Source: CAZMZW01 sp963802275 (lineage in GTDB: Bacteria; Chloroflexota; Anaerolineae; Anaerolineales; Anaerolineaceae). From it: a stretch of DNA of 64,000 bases. The translations under genes and the position numbers were made by a program. Below are positions 1 through 9,719 of the stretch, in pieces. The DNA lies in the NCBI GenBank assembly GCA_963802275.1, contig CAWDIB010000006.1:248001-312000 (forward strand), in the 5' to 3' direction. Every line of letters begins with the position of its first letter. Positions within the stretch are counted from its first letter, which is position 1. The notes under the pieces were generated by a model. That model ran no database searches, was not told where the DNA came from, and saw only the letters and a program-made list of their open reading frames with translations.

Positions 1-2028
1 GGACGCACATTTGGAGAAAAGGCACTATCGTACAGCCGTTCAGCCTGGATGAGCAGGTCGAGTGCGCCCTCCAGGTCACCTTGTGCTTTTCTGCAAGCGT
101 GCCATCGCTGCATGCCAGCGATATGGATTTTGCGGCAACTCCGCCAGCTTACCCATAGCCTGGCTTTCAATCAGGAGCTGTGTGGCCGTATTCAGATCGT
201 TATGCTCATAGTGAAGGTTGCTCATGCCCACATACATATCTGCCGCTCCCGGTAGGACCGGTCCGCCCGACTCTGTCGCCCACTGCAATGCCCGCTTATA
301 GGTGGTCATTGCTTCGTGGAGACAGCCCTGCGCAATCTGTATATCCGCCAGGACGATGGAGCCACCGATGGCGGAAGAGATGTACCCAGCCAACCGCACA
401 TTCGCCGTGCCATCGGCTGTCATCCGGCGGGCGACTTCGAGATCCCCATCTGCCCATGCGGCGAGCCCCAACTGCGAGGCTGCTCCACCGAGAGTCAGAT
501 AGTCATCCTCAGTTGCGAGATCGAACGCCCGTTGGGCGTATTTTACGGTCTCGGGCATATCGCCTCGAGCCAGAGCCCGCGCGCCACGGATAAGGGCAAT
601 CATTCCAGGTAAACGGCGAAATTCTTCTTCATCAACAATCACCATGCCTGCTGCCTGGGCTTCCGATCGCCTGTTAATATCGTCTGTCATGTCCATCCAC
701 CGCTCGGCGTTCCGTAGATGGGATTCAACACCTTCGAGCCCTCCACGAGTTAACGAAACCAAGGCATACGCAACACTCAGCACGGGTCTGACGTAGATGA
801 CTTCGTCGGGAAGGGCTTTTAACCAACCTAACACCACAGCTGATTGTTGATTACGGCTCTTGGTTAAAAAGATTTTCTCGATCAAATCTGCGGCTCGACC
901 AAAATCCTTAGCGGTCAGGGCATGGCGGATAGCATGATCCATCAAACCATTATGCTCATACCACTCACTCGCTCGCCGGTGCAGGGCAGAACCCTGATCA
1001 GCCTGCTTCGCTTCCAAGTGCATGCGAAGCACATCGGCAAAAAGATGATGATAGCGGTACCAACACCGTTCGTTATCCAGGGGGATAATAAAAAGGTTGG
1101 CGCGTTCTAGATATTCCAGGGTTTTTTGCCCGGAAGCAGAAGGGGATTTCAAAACAGCGTCACACAGCGGGCCGCAAACGCGGTCAAGGATGGATGTTTG
1201 TAGCAAGAAAGTTTGGATGCTTTCAGACTGTTGTTCCAGAATCTCTTCCACCAAATAATCCAGCACGAAATGGTGGCTGCCGGTGAAAGATTTTATGAAA
1301 CTGGCGGTATCTTGATGCCCCTGCATTGAAAGAGCGGCTAATTGCAAGCCCGCAATCCACCCTTCAGTGCGGGTTTCCAGCACGGCAATATTTTCTGCCG
1401 AAAGGTTCAGACCCATCGCTTGATTGAGAAAGTCGGCAGCTTCCGCTGGAGTAAAGCGCAAATTGGCTGCACGTAGTTCGATCAATTGGCCCCGGGCGCG
1501 TAATCGAGCGATGGGCAGATGCGGATCCTCACGGGTGGTGATGACCAGGTGCATTTGCGTCGGCAGGTGCTCGAGTAGAAATGTGAGAATTTCGTCAACC
1601 GCTTTGGAATCAATCGCATGGTAATCGTCCAGGACGAGGACAAAATTGTCCGCGATGTTTGTGATTTCATTGAGCAGGGTGGTTACAATCGATTCGGCCG
1701 GCGGGGGTTGGGGGGATTGAAGCCCAACCAAAGCTCTTTTTCCAAAATTTTCCGAAATCATTTGCAAAGCTGAAATGAGGTAAGTCAAAAAAAGTGCAGG
1801 ATCGTTATCGTCCTCGTCCAGCGATATCCAGGCGATCTTTTGATCACGGCCAGCAACCCAATCGCTGACCAGGGTGGTTTTGCCGAAACCAGCCGGAGCA
1901 GAAATGAGAGTAAGTTTGTAGTTCGCAGCAAGCCCCTCATTCAATTTTTCAATAAGGCGTGATCGCCCAACTATACCTTGCCTGGGTAACGGAATGAATA
2001 GTTTAGTGGCGAGTATCTGTACCGGCAT
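1..2028 (-). CDS. MalT-like LuxR-family ATP-dependent regulator, partial and frameshifted
   Basis: Large ATP-dependent transcription regulator of the MalT/LAL group. From the ATG at 2028 the protein has a P-loop (APAGFGKTT, about residues 44-52) and a Walker B segment (VLVLDDYH, about 130-136), followed by helical TPR-like sequence. The frame stops at 76, but the reading continues at once in another frame to the window edge with sequence typical of this family. Removing one base from the run of four T at 87-90 restores a single frame, so this is a 1-nt homopolymer frameshift. The C-terminal LuxR-type helix-turn-helix expected in such proteins (about 850-900 aa) lies outside the window. The start at 2028 is preferred over 2076 because the family begins with LATKLFIP-like sequence and a TATACT box ends 6 nt upstream; there is no Shine-Dalgarno sequence. 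The inducer and targets cannot be told. Confidence 0.85.
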
Positions 2029-2225
2029 GAATGAAGTATAAAGTATATAGTAATCCAACAAATTGGGCGCAACCAACTCCCGGCATAATTAGGTTAATCT
2101 CATCATCAAATGCATTATTCGCCTGTCATGAAAACCATCGCTTTTCAGGCCGAAGGGATTAATCCAGGATTATCTGAAACCACTTTGATAAAATGAAATA
2201 ATAGACATTTTGAAGAGGATTCGAC

Positions 2226-2726
2226 ATGACCACATTCTACGAATCAATCAACGAGTATCGCCTCCAGATGAAAAAGGGCGTCGTCCCCCAAGCATACAAG
2301 GGCTTGATGGAATACATCCTTTCCTTGCGAACGCATTTCGCCAACCGCCATCCACACTATTCAGTACCAGGCAGCATTTACTTCGGCTACATGGACATGA
2401 CCTATTTTTCCCTCCTGCCGGAAGATTTGAAAGAGCGCAAATTGAAAATTGCCGTGGTATTCATCCATGAAACCTGTCATTTCGAAGTATGGCTGTCAGC
2501 GGTCAATAAGCAGGTTCAGGCGCGCTATTGGGATTTCTTCAAGCAAAGCGGGTGGGGTAAATACCGCGTTGTTCCCGCCATCCAGGGCGCCGATTCCATC
2601 CTGGAACAGATTTTGGATGACCATCCTGATTTTTCTGATCTGGATATGTTAACTAAAATAATTGAAAGTGGGACCGTAGAATTTATCGATAATGTTGTCA
2701 CCTTTATAAAAAGTAGCGGTCAGTAA
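2226..2726 (+). CDS. small conserved protein, DUF7000-like
   Basis: A 166-aa soluble protein with no signal peptide or membrane segment. The N-terminal half (EYRLQMKKG, a SLRTHF segment, GYMDMTYF) and the aromatic-rich middle (HFEVWLSAVNKQVQARYWDF) resemble a family of small proteins known to me as DUF7000; the assignment is from memory. The start has a good ribosome-binding site (GAAGAGGA, about 6 nt before the ATG). It stands alone, divergent from the LuxR-type regulator and about 80 nt upstream of the dehydratase gene, so a link to either is possible but not shown. Function unknown. Confidence 0.7.
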   Translation: MTTFYESINEYRLQMKKGVVPQAYKGLMEYILSLRTHFANRHPHYSVPGSIYFGYMDMTYFSLLPEDLKERKLKIAVVFIHETCHFEVWLSAVNKQVQARYWDFFKQSGWGKYRVVPAIQGADSILEQILDDHPDFSDLDMLTKIIESGTVEFIDNVVTFIKSSGQ

Positions 2727-2809
2727 AAAACTCGAAATACTTAATTCTTTAAAGTGAATATCCGGGTTATTGGATAAAATATTCCGATAATCATTATTGA
2801 GGAGTCGAC

Positions 2810-4441
2810 ATGGGCCAGGCACTTGAAAAGATGGAAAAATTCACCCGCGCGTTGAACAAGAGCCACCTCATCGCGGCGGGATTTAAGTACGAGCAACTGC
2901 AAAAGCCGATCATCGCCATTGCCAATTCCTGGAATGAATACAATCACGGTCATACCAACCAGCGCGAGCTGGCGGAATGGGTCAAAAAAGGGGTGCGCCA
3001 GGCCGGTGGAACCCCGATTGAATTCATTGCACCTGGTCCCTGTGATGGGCTGGCAGTCGGCAACGAGGGCATGCACTTCATTCTGCCCTCCCGCGAATTG
3101 GTTGCCAATGTGGTTGAAGCCGCCGTCCGCGCCCACCCGGTTTTCGACGGGCTGGTGCTCATCTCCTCCTGCGACAAAATTAATCCCGGCATGCTCATCG
3201 CCGCTGCCCGCTTGCACATGCCCGCCATTCATCTGGCAGGCGGACCTTCTATCCCCGCCATTTCCTTTGCCAATTCGCGCCAGCTGCGCAAGGACTTTCT
3301 CGAGGGCAAAATCAGCGAACAGGAACTGGCTGAAAAAAATGCGCAATTGTATTCCACCGCTGGCTCCTGTCCCTACATTGGCACCGCCAATACCATGACC
3401 TCCATGGCGGAGGCGCTCGGCATGGCCTTGCCGGGTAGTTCTCTGGCGCCGGCGGTTTCTGAAAAGCGAAAGCGTTTCGCGGAAAAAACGGGCGAGCAAA
3501 TTGTGCAACTGGTCGGAAAAGGCATTACCAGCGACCATGTCATGACCCTGCCGGCTTTCCAAAATTCCATCCGTGTCGCGGCTGCCCTTGGTGGCTCATC
3601 CAATTATGTCATCCACATCATCGCCATTGCTGCCCGGGCGGGCATAAAAATTGATCTTGCCGATATCGACGAGCTCAATCGCACCACCCCGCTCTTGGCG
3701 GAAATTTCACCAAACGGTGTCCATTCTGTGGTCGATTTGGACAAAGCCGGGGGCATACAGGCAGTGATGAAGGAATTATCTCCCTTGCTGAACCTGGATG
3801 TGCAAACCGTGACTGGTAGAACCCTGCGCGAAAATCTTGAGGACAGTCCAATACCGGATAGAACGGTCATTCATCCATTTGATACCCCCGTTTCTCCGGA
3901 AGGCGGCCAGGTGGTGCTGTATGGCAACCTCGCCCCGGGTGGCGCCATTGTCAAGCGCTCGGCTGTCCCCCCTGACCTGCACCATTTTCAGGGACCTGCT
4001 CGCGTCTTTGAGAGTGAGGGCGCCTGCATCCAGGCCATGGATGATGGCCTTGTCAGAGAAGGTGATGTCCTCGTGGTGCGTTATGAAGGACCGCGCGGCG
4101 GTCCGGGCATGCGCGAAATGCACCGCCTGAGCAACCGGTTGAAAGCTCTCAAACAATGTATCGCCCTGGTGACCGATGGGCGTTTTTCCGGTGCCGATAG
4201 CGGCTTGATGATCGGCCATGTCACCCCCGAAGCCATGGAAAGAGGACCCATTGGCGTGGTCAGGGATGGTGACCTGGTGGAAATTGACTTGAAAAGTAAA
4301 AAGATCAACATGCTCATCCATGAGGTCGAACTGGCCGATCGCTTGGCTGCCTTTAAACCTAAACAAAAGAAATTGGACTCTGAATTGCTGCAGCATTACC
4401 GCGATGAGGTTGGTTGTGCTGCTGATGGTGCCATTTGGTAA
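2810..4441 (+). CDS. IlvD/Edd-family dehydratase (probable sugar-acid dehydratase)
   Basis: Iron-sulfur dehydratase of the IlvD/Edd family, 543 aa, which removes water from a 2,3-dihydroxy acid to give a 2-keto-3-deoxy acid. The three cluster-binding cysteines are visible as GPCDG (Cys78), SSCDK (Cys121) and GSCPYIGTANTM (Cys187). The Lys after CD (Lys123) is the usual Mg-binding carbamylated residue, and the C-terminal catalytic serine motif is TDGRFSGA. A GAGGAG site sits 5 nt before the ATG. The family includes dihydroxy-acid dehydratase (IlvD), 6-phosphogluconate dehydratase and several pentonate/hexonate dehydratases. No other branched-chain amino-acid gene is nearby, and the next gene is an aldolase, so a catabolic sugar-acid role is inferred. 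The third cysteine motif differs from the usual GACGGMYTANTM, which also argues against plain IlvD. Confidence 0.88.
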   Translation: MGQALEKMEKFTRALNKSHLIAAGFKYEQLQKPIIAIANSWNEYNHGHTNQRELAEWVKKGVRQAGGTPIEFIAPGPCDGLAVGNEGMHFILPSRELVANVVEAAVRAHPVFDGLVLISSCDKINPGMLIAAARLHMPAIHLAGGPSIPAISFANSRQLRKDFLEGKISEQELAEKNAQLYSTAGSCPYIGTANTMTSMAEALGMALPGSSLAPAVSEKRKRFAEKTGEQIVQLVGKGITSDHVMTLPAFQNSIRVAAALGGSSNYVIHIIAIAARAGIKIDLADIDELNRTTPLLAEISPNGVHSVVDLDKAGGIQAVMKELSPLLNLDVQTVTGRTLRENLEDSPIPDRTVIHPFDTPVSPEGGQVVLYGNLAPGGAIVKRSAVPPDLHHFQGPARVFESEGACIQAMDDGLVREGDVLVVRYEGPRGGPGMREMHRLSNRLKALKQCIALVTDGRFSGADSGLMIGHVTPEAMERGPIGVVRDGDLVEIDLKSKKINMLIHEVELADRLAAFKPKQKKLDSELLQHYRDEVGCAADGAIW

Positions 4442-4450
4442 AAAGGACTT

Positions 4451-5170
4451 ATGAAAATGAATTCTTTACAGCTCTCCAAATCACAACTGTCTTCTTATAT
4501 TCAATCCACCCAAATTGCGCCCGGTCTGACCAGGGATGAACTTATTGCCCATGTGCAGGAGTGCATCCGCTTCCACTTCAATGCTGCCATGATCGCCCCC
4601 TGCTGGGTGCCGCTGGCCAAAGAAATGCTGGCAGGGACGGGTGTTAAAACCGCCACTTTCATTGATTTTGGCATGGGTAACCTGGATGTGCATGGCAAGG
4701 CTTTGCTGATTGACCAATGCCGCCGATTGGGAGCCGATGAGGTGGATTACGCCCCCAATATGGGCTATCTGCTTTCCGGCATGCATACAGAATTTCAAGC
4801 AGAAGCTGTGGAGCTGGTCAAAGCTGCCCAGGGCATGCCGCTTAAAGCCATGCTGCAGCTGGGCATGATCCAATCCGTGGAGGAAAAGAAACAGGCCATC
4901 CTCTTGCTGGAGGAGGCGGGGGTGGCCTGGCTTAAGAATTCCAGCGGCGGCTGGCCGCCCGGTGCCACCCCGGCGACGGTTGAGGATGTCCGTCTGATTA
5001 AATCCACCCTAAAAGGGCAGAGCCGAGTTAAGGCCTCCGGAGGTATCAATGATACGCAGACCGCTCTAAACCTCATTGCGGCTGGTGCAGAGCTGCTGGG
5101 CACCAGTCATGGGGCATCGGTCATTGAGGGATTTCAGGATAGTAGCGGGAAAAACCAGAATAGCTATTAA
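4451..5170 (+). CDS. DeoC-like class I aldolase
   Basis: A 239-aa TIM-barrel aldolase of the DeoC (deoxyribose-phosphate aldolase) family. The Schiff-base lysine lies in LKNSSGG (Lys162; KTSTG in DeoC), the second lysine in VKASGG (Lys194), and the acidic residue of the triad in ADEVD (Asp99). The altered active-site loop, with NSSGGWPPG in place of TSTGFG, suggests a substrate other than deoxyribose 5-phosphate. The gene begins 9 nt after the dehydratase stop with an AAGGAC site, so the two are one operon and probably act in one pathway. It is followed by a strong hairpin terminator. The family call is firm; the substrate is unknown. Confidence 0.85.
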   Translation: MKMNSLQLSKSQLSSYIQSTQIAPGLTRDELIAHVQECIRFHFNAAMIAPCWVPLAKEMLAGTGVKTATFIDFGMGNLDVHGKALLIDQCRRLGADEVDYAPNMGYLLSGMHTEFQAEAVELVKAAQGMPLKAMLQLGMIQSVEEKKQAILLLEEAGVAWLKNSSGGWPPGATPATVEDVRLIKSTLKGQSRVKASGGINDTQTALNLIAAGAELLGTSHGASVIEGFQDSSGKNQNSY

Positions 5171-5174
5171 AAAA

Positions 5175-5205
5175 ACAGCACCCGCTCAAGGGTGCTGTTG
5201 ATTCT
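5175..5205. terminator. bidirectional intrinsic terminator
   Basis: A perfect 9-bp inverted repeat (acagcaccc at 5175-5183, gggtgctgt at 5190-5198, 6-nt loop) is flanked by an A tract on the left and T-rich sequence on the right. It lies between the convergent DeoC-like and transketolase genes and can serve both. Confidence 0.85.
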
Positions 5206-5220
5206 TACGCCGGAATTTAT

Positions 5221-6174
5221 TTACTCTAAGAACTTTTTAGCTACCGAGGCGATGCCCTCTCCATCCAGCTTGTAGAAATGAATTAAATCATCGTATGGCG
5301 CGGAGGTGGTGAAGTGATCCAGCACACCGTGCCGCTTGAATTTAATTGAAACACCTTCCTCTGCCAGCACTTCCGCCACGGCGCTGCCCAATCCGCCGAT
5401 GATGTTGTGTTCTTCAACGGTCATCACCGCTTTACTGGATTTAGCGGCTTCCAGGATGGTCTTGCGGTCAATGGGTTTGAGAGAATAGGCATTTATCACT
5501 CCGACGCTCCAGCCTTCTTTTTCCAGCTTTTCCGCTGCCTGCAGTGAATACCCCACCATTCCGCCGATGGCGATGATGGTCAGGTCCTTGCCTTTTTTAA
5601 TCCAGTCGGCTTTGCCGATGGGGAATTCCTTTTCTTCACTATACACGGTTAACTCTGTCGGGCGGCTCAGCCGCAGGTAGGAGGGTCCTTTGAGGCTGAT
5701 GATCTCACGTACCAGCACTGCCGCCTGCACGCTGTCCGCCGGCACCAGCACGGTCATACCCGGCATGCCGCGGAAGATGCTCAGGTCTTCCAGTGAATGG
5801 TGCGTGGAACCGCCCGCTGCCAGTCCCAGCCCGCTGTGTGACGCGCAGATGCGTACCGGCAGGTCGTTGTAGGCGATATCGGTACGTGCCTGTTCACAGG
5901 CGCGCATCGAAGCAAACGCGGCAAAGGTGCAAACAAAAGGTATCTTGCCGGTGAGTGACAGGCCGGCTGCCGCGCCCATCATATTCTGCTCGGCGATGCC
6001 AAAATTGAACATCCGCTCGGGAAATACCTTCTTGAATTCCACCAACCGGGTGGACGAAGCCAGGTCGGCGGTCAGGGCCACGATATCTGCATTTTCCTTT
6101 GCTAGGGCGATCAGTTGTTTGCCGAAAGCGTCGCGGCTGGAGATGCCAACGTATTCTGATTTTTTGGTTTCCAT
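5221..6174 (-). CDS. transketolase, C-terminal subunit
   Basis: A 317-aa protein covering the pyrimidine-binding and C-terminal domains of transketolase. It carries the conserved FGIAEQNMMGAAAGL region with the catalytic glutamate that activates thiamine diphosphate, and a C-terminal regulatory-type domain. It pairs with the N-terminal subunit encoded 15 nt upstream; such split enzymes assemble into one heteromeric transketolase. GGAGAG precedes the ATG. It is the last gene of the seven-gene sugar operon. Split transketolases are common in accessory sugar pathways, where they move two-carbon units between unusual ketoses and aldoses. Which sugar phosphate is used here cannot be seen. Confidence 0.92.
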   Translation of the reverse strand: METKKSEYVGISSRDAFGKQLIALAKENADIVALTADLASSTRLVEFKKVFPERMFNFGIAEQNMMGAAAGLSLTGKIPFVCTFAAFASMRACEQARTDIAYNDLPVRICASHSGLGLAAGGSTHHSLEDLSIFRGMPGMTVLVPADSVQAAVLVREIISLKGPSYLRLSRPTELTVYSEEKEFPIGKADWIKKGKDLTIIAIGGMVGYSLQAAEKLEKEGWSVGVINAYSLKPIDRKTILEAAKSSKAVMTVEEHNIIGGLGSAVAEVLAEEGVSIKFKRHGVLDHFTTSAPYDDLIHFYKLDGEGIASVAKKFLE

Positions 6175-6189
6175 GTTATTTCTCTCCTT

Positions 6190-7029
6190 TTATCCTATGG
6201 CCGCCATTGCTTTTTCCAGCTCAGCCAGGGCTTGCTCCGCCTGTTCCGGTTTAAAGCGGGCAAAATGTGAACCGGTCGTATTTTCAATGAATGAAATCCC
6301 TTTGCCCTTGACGGTTGCAGCGATGATCACCTTGGGTTTGCCGCTTTCGGTGGGGGTGTTGAATGCCTTCAGCAGTGATTCCACCGAATGCCCATCCGCT
6401 TCCAGCACGAACCAGCCGAAATCGGTCAATTTCTTTGCCAGCGGTTCGAGCGACATGATCTCCTCGGTCGGGCCGTCCAGTGAGAACCCGTTGCGGTCTA
6501 TGATGGCGGTTAGGTTGTCTAGTTTAAAGTGAGGGGCACTCATCAGTGCTTCCCAAACGCTGCCTTCCATCATCTCGCCGTCTCCCAGGATGCAGTACAC
6601 CTTCCAGTCCGCCTTGTTCATTTTACCGCCCAGTGCAACTCCAACTGAAACGGGCAGGCCGTGACCCAGGGAGCCCGAACTGATCTCCACGCCCGGCATG
6701 CGGTGTTTGTCCACGTGCATGCTCAGCGGGGCATCCAGCATGTCAAAGCGTTTTAATTCATCCAGCGGGAAGAATCCCTTGCGTGCCATGGCCGCTGAAA
6801 AACCCACGTTGCCATGCCCTTTGCTCAGGATGATCCGGTCGCGCTGTTCCCATTTTGGATTTTTGGGATCCACGTGTGCCACTTCAAAGAACAGCACCGA
6901 AAGGATCTCCGCCATGGACAGGGAACCGCCCACATGCACCCCTTCGCTGCAGTCTCGCGAGGTGCGCACGATATCTTCGCGGATTCGCACGGCCATTCGT
7001 TTTAATTCCTTGATTTTTTCACTTTCCAT
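6190..7029 (-). CDS. transketolase, N-terminal subunit
   Basis: A 279-aa protein matching the thiamine-diphosphate-binding domain of transketolase. Visible motifs are SKGHGNVGFSAAMA near residue 70, SLGHGLPVSVGVALGGKM, and the GDGEMMEGSVWEA signature (GDGx(25-30)N type) with the later Asn in IDRNGFSLDGPT. A GGAG site lies about 7 nt before the ATG at 7029. It is tightly followed by the C-terminal subunit and preceded by the class I aldolase, so fructose/xylulose/erythrose-type phosphates are plausible substrates by inference. Confidence 0.92.
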   Translation of the reverse strand: MESEKIKELKRMAVRIREDIVRTSRDCSEGVHVGGSLSMAEILSVLFFEVAHVDPKNPKWEQRDRIILSKGHGNVGFSAAMARKGFFPLDELKRFDMLDAPLSMHVDKHRMPGVEISSGSLGHGLPVSVGVALGGKMNKADWKVYCILGDGEMMEGSVWEALMSAPHFKLDNLTAIIDRNGFSLDGPTEEIMSLEPLAKKLTDFGWFVLEADGHSVESLLKAFNTPTESGKPKVIIAATVKGKGISFIENTTGSHFARFKPEQAEQALAELEKAMAAIG

Positions 7030-7085
7030 AATGATCTCCAGGTTTGAATTTGCTCTATCAAAAACAAAAATAGATTTTACACCCT

Positions 7086-8099
7086 TTATTTTTCCATCTC
7101 GGCTGTATACTTGCCCTGCCTTGCCGCAGCTACCAGACTTGCCCTGTGGAAAAATTCTTTTTGGGCTTTTTCCTTGTTCTCCGGCAGGCCGCGCCAGATT
7201 TCAAAGGATGGGTCTGCCAATGCGCGCAGGTACGAAAAGCTCACTTGCCAGGGGAAGGGTCCTCTTTGCACGATGGCATTCAGTCTTTCCGTGGCGGGCA
7301 GGGCGCCCTGTCCTCCGGACAGGAACACGATCCCTGGTACTGCGGCTGGTACGTAGCGGCGCAGGGTTTGAGCGGTCAGGTCAGCCACTTTTTCAAGATT
7401 CGCCTGGTCCGGGCAATCCTTTCCGGGCAAAACCATGTTCGGTTTCAGCAGGATACCTTCAAAGTGCACTTGCTGGCGGAATAATTCCGCAAAGGTCATT
7501 TCCAGCATGCGACTGGTCACTTCCTGGCAGCGCTCGATTGAATGGCTGCCATCCAGCTGCACATCCGGTTCAACAAAAGGCACCATGCCGTTTTGTTGTG
7601 ATATGGAGGCGTAGCGCGCCAGCAGAAAGGCGTTGGCATGCAGGCACGCCTCGGAGGGAATGCCCTCGCCGATGGTGATCACTGCCCGCCATTTGGTGAA
7701 GCGGGCACCCATCTGGTAATATTCCACCAACCGTTTTCCCAGACCATCCAGCCCTTCCGTGATTTTTTCACCGGGGAAACCCGCCATGTCAATGAATCCC
7801 CCGTCCACCTTGATACCCGGGATAATGCCTTTGGCGGTCAGATATTCAGCGAATGGTTTCCCATCCAGGGTCGTCTGGCGGATGGATTCATCAAACAGGA
7901 TCACCCCATCGATGAACTCCTCCATACCCGGTACGGTGAACATCATATCCCGGTAGGCTTGCCGGTTTTCGGGGGTGTGGGGAATATTGAATTTGCCAAA
8001 TCGTCTTTCCGTGCTGCGCAGGCTTTCATCCGCTGCTAGCACGCCCTTGCCGGGCTGCACCAGTGATTTGGCAATTTTTTCCAATGCTTGTTTGTCCAT
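7086..8099 (-). CDS. class I fructose-bisphosphate aldolase (animal type)
   Basis: A Schiff-base aldolase of the eukaryote-like class I family, about 337 aa. The N-terminus (GKGVLAADES) and the lysine motif GILLKPNMVLPG (Lys219 from the chosen ATG) match animal-type FBP aldolase closely, as do FTKWRAV and FLSGGQ. The ATG at 8099 is preferred over a GTG at 8102 because GGAG lies 8 nt upstream. This form is less common in bacteria than class II aldolase. Inside a sugar operon it may act on a ketose 1-phosphate or bisphosphate other than FBP; only the family is certain. Confidence 0.93.
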   Translation of the reverse strand: MDKQALEKIAKSLVQPGKGVLAADESLRSTERRFGKFNIPHTPENRQAYRDMMFTVPGMEEFIDGVILFDESIRQTTLDGKPFAEYLTAKGIIPGIKVDGGFIDMAGFPGEKITEGLDGLGKRLVEYYQMGARFTKWRAVITIGEGIPSEACLHANAFLLARYASISQQNGMVPFVEPDVQLDGSHSIERCQEVTSRMLEMTFAELFRQQVHFEGILLKPNMVLPGKDCPDQANLEKVADLTAQTLRRYVPAAVPGIVFLSGGQGALPATERLNAIVQRGPFPWQVSFSYLRALADPSFEIWRGLPENKEKAQKEFFHRASLVAAARQGKYTAEMEK

Positions 8100-8117
8100 C
8101 ACTTCACTCCGTAATTA

Positions 8118-8786
8118 TTAGATTTCAGCCACCGCGGTGACCGGTGAGGCTTCCAAACCGCTCACCCGCAGCGGAAATAGAAATATTTTCTTGATGGTAT
8201 GGGTGCCAAGCGCGTCCAGGTTGGCATCTTCCAACAAAATGATCGGCTCGGTCCTATCCAGAAATGCATGGTGAACGGGGTATCCCAGCGGGCGGTTTTT
8301 CTCCAGGTTTTCCACGGATGTGGCATCAATTCCCACGCATCGCAGGCTTGGGTATCCGGCCAGGACCTGCGCTGCCTCAACCGATAATCCGGGCATGGCG
8401 GTCAGGTACAAATCCGGGTCGCTTTCTCGGTATCTCGCCGCAAACGAGGTGTTGATCAGGAGGGCATCCGCTTGCTGGATGCTTTCCAGGTATGGTTCAA
8501 GTTCTGTTAATTCAACTGGCTGCCAGGGTTCTTTTGCGACGCTGATTGAAACGACTTTATCAAAAACAAACTGCCCGATCTCGAAATCATTGATCCGCCA
8601 GCCGCGATTGTTGAAATGCCAGGGGCTGTCGATGTGCGTCCCTGTGTGGGCATACATTTCCAGGTAGGAGGTATTGCTCTTGTCACCGTTATCGAATCGT
8701 GTACGCGCAATGACGCGCGGCGGGTTGATGTTTGCCATGGTGACCGGTTTTTGCGGTTCAATTGGGTATGAGAATTCTATATACAA
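8118..8786 (-). CDS. cyclase-family metal hydrolase (kynurenine formamidase-like)
   Basis: A 222-aa protein of the cyclase family (PF04199), whose members include kynurenine formamidase and other metal-dependent hydrolases. The metal-binding motif is HTGTHIDSPWHF (His47, His51, Asp53, His57). The apparent start is TTG at 8786, just ahead of the typical SYPIEP segment, with weak AGAG upstream; an ATG at 8738 would remove that segment. No tryptophan-degradation gene is near. Between a sugar dehydrogenase-like gene and aldolases, a lactonase role is an attractive guess, but it is inference only. Confidence 0.8.
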   Translation of the reverse strand: MYIEFSYPIEPQKPVTMANINPPRVIARTRFDNGDKSNTSYLEMYAHTGTHIDSPWHFNNRGWRINDFEIGQFVFDKVVSISVAKEPWQPVELTELEPYLESIQQADALLINTSFAARYRESDPDLYLTAMPGLSVEAAQVLAGYPSLRCVGIDATSVENLEKNRPLGYPVHHAFLDRTEPIILLEDANLDALGTHTIKKIFLFPLRVSGLEASPVTAVAEI

Positions 8787-8814
8787 ATTAAATTCGTCTC
8801 TAAATACCTAATGA

Positions 8815-9699
8815 CTATTGAAATAAACCCATTTCGGTGAATCCAGCTTTTACCTTGGCGCGCACATCATCCGGTAGCAGGGCAAACGGCCGGCGCGGGA
8901 AACCCGCGTTCACGCCCCGCATGCGCAGCACTTCATAGCACACCACCAGGGTTGGACCAAGTTTCATGATATTTCGCGCCCGATTCACCTTTAGTTGCAT
9001 CTGGGCGGATTTTTGGCCATCATTTTGAGACAGAATTTCCCAAAATTCATGCATCAATTCCGGCCAGGCATTGGCCAACCCGGAAACGATGCCTTTGGCG
9101 CCTGCTTCCACCGCGGCGGCCGCAATGGCTTCGGTGCCGATAATGGCGGTGAAATTGGGCTCTTTGATGGCTTCTAAAAAGGAATAAAAATTCAGCAGGT
9201 CAAACTTGCTGTCTTTAAAGCCCGCCAGCCCTTCGGCTGCCAGCGTTTTTACCATGGCGGGTGTTACCGTATTGCCGCACAGTTCCGGGTTGTTGTACAG
9301 ATATACCGGAATTTTTACTGACTTGATTAATGTCCTGTAAAAATCCAGCAGCTCCGCCTCCGGGTACTTGTAATACCAGGGAGAAATGGCAGCCACGGCA
9401 TCCGCACCGGCGGATTCGGCATGCCTGGCCAGGTCCACTGCCTGGGCGGTGTTGCTTGCCCCAACATGGATGATAACCGGCACTTTGCCTCCCACCTCGT
9501 CAATCACCACCTCTGCCACTTTCTTGCGTTCTTCATTGGTCATGATCGGTCCTGATCCATACGTTCCGGTGGGGTAAAACCCATCCACGTGCGGCAGCAA
9601 AAAGCGGATGACTTCCCGCTGGACTGACTCATCGAATTTCCCATCCTGGTCAAAACTGGTGATGACCGGCGGGATGATGCCTTTGATTTCTTTGCTCAT
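8815..9699 (-). CDS. DapA-family aldolase/lyase
   Basis: A 294-aa TIM-barrel enzyme of the dihydrodipicolinate synthase/N-acetylneuraminate lyase family. The Schiff-base lysine is in GFKDSKFD (Lys162), the catalytic tyrosine in YLYNNP (Tyr135), and the substrate loop is GTYGSG near residues 45-50 in place of the GTTGE of true DapA. The family includes 2-keto-3-deoxygluconate aldolases and related sugar-acid lyases/dehydratases. The changed loop and the sugar operon context favour a keto-deoxy sugar-acid enzyme that could use the product of the IlvD/Edd-type dehydratase. GGAGAG precedes the ATG. Confidence 0.87.
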   Translation of the reverse strand: MSKEIKGIIPPVITSFDQDGKFDESVQREVIRFLLPHVDGFYPTGTYGSGPIMTNEERKKVAEVVIDEVGGKVPVIIHVGASNTAQAVDLARHAESAGADAVAAISPWYYKYPEAELLDFYRTLIKSVKIPVYLYNNPELCGNTVTPAMVKTLAAEGLAGFKDSKFDLLNFYSFLEAIKEPNFTAIIGTEAIAAAAVEAGAKGIVSGLANAWPELMHEFWEILSQNDGQKSAQMQLKVNRARNIMKLGPTLVVCYEVLRMRGVNAGFPRRPFALLPDDVRAKVKAGFTEMGLFQ

Positions 9700-9719
9700 T
9701 TTTCTACTCTCCGTTCTGT

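Noticed and set aside
2741..4396. Long minus-strand open frames opposite the IlvD/Edd-type gene
   Set aside because: They mirror the codon pattern of the real gene, lack ribosome-binding sites and match no family.
2810..4441. Biosynthetic ilvD
   Set aside because: No branched-chain amino-acid genes nearby, an altered third cysteine motif, and an aldolase partner.
6698..7678. 326-codon plus-strand open frame across the transketolase and aldolase genes
   Set aside because: It spans the junction of two well-supported minus-strand genes and reads as low-complexity Arg/Pro/Ala sequence.
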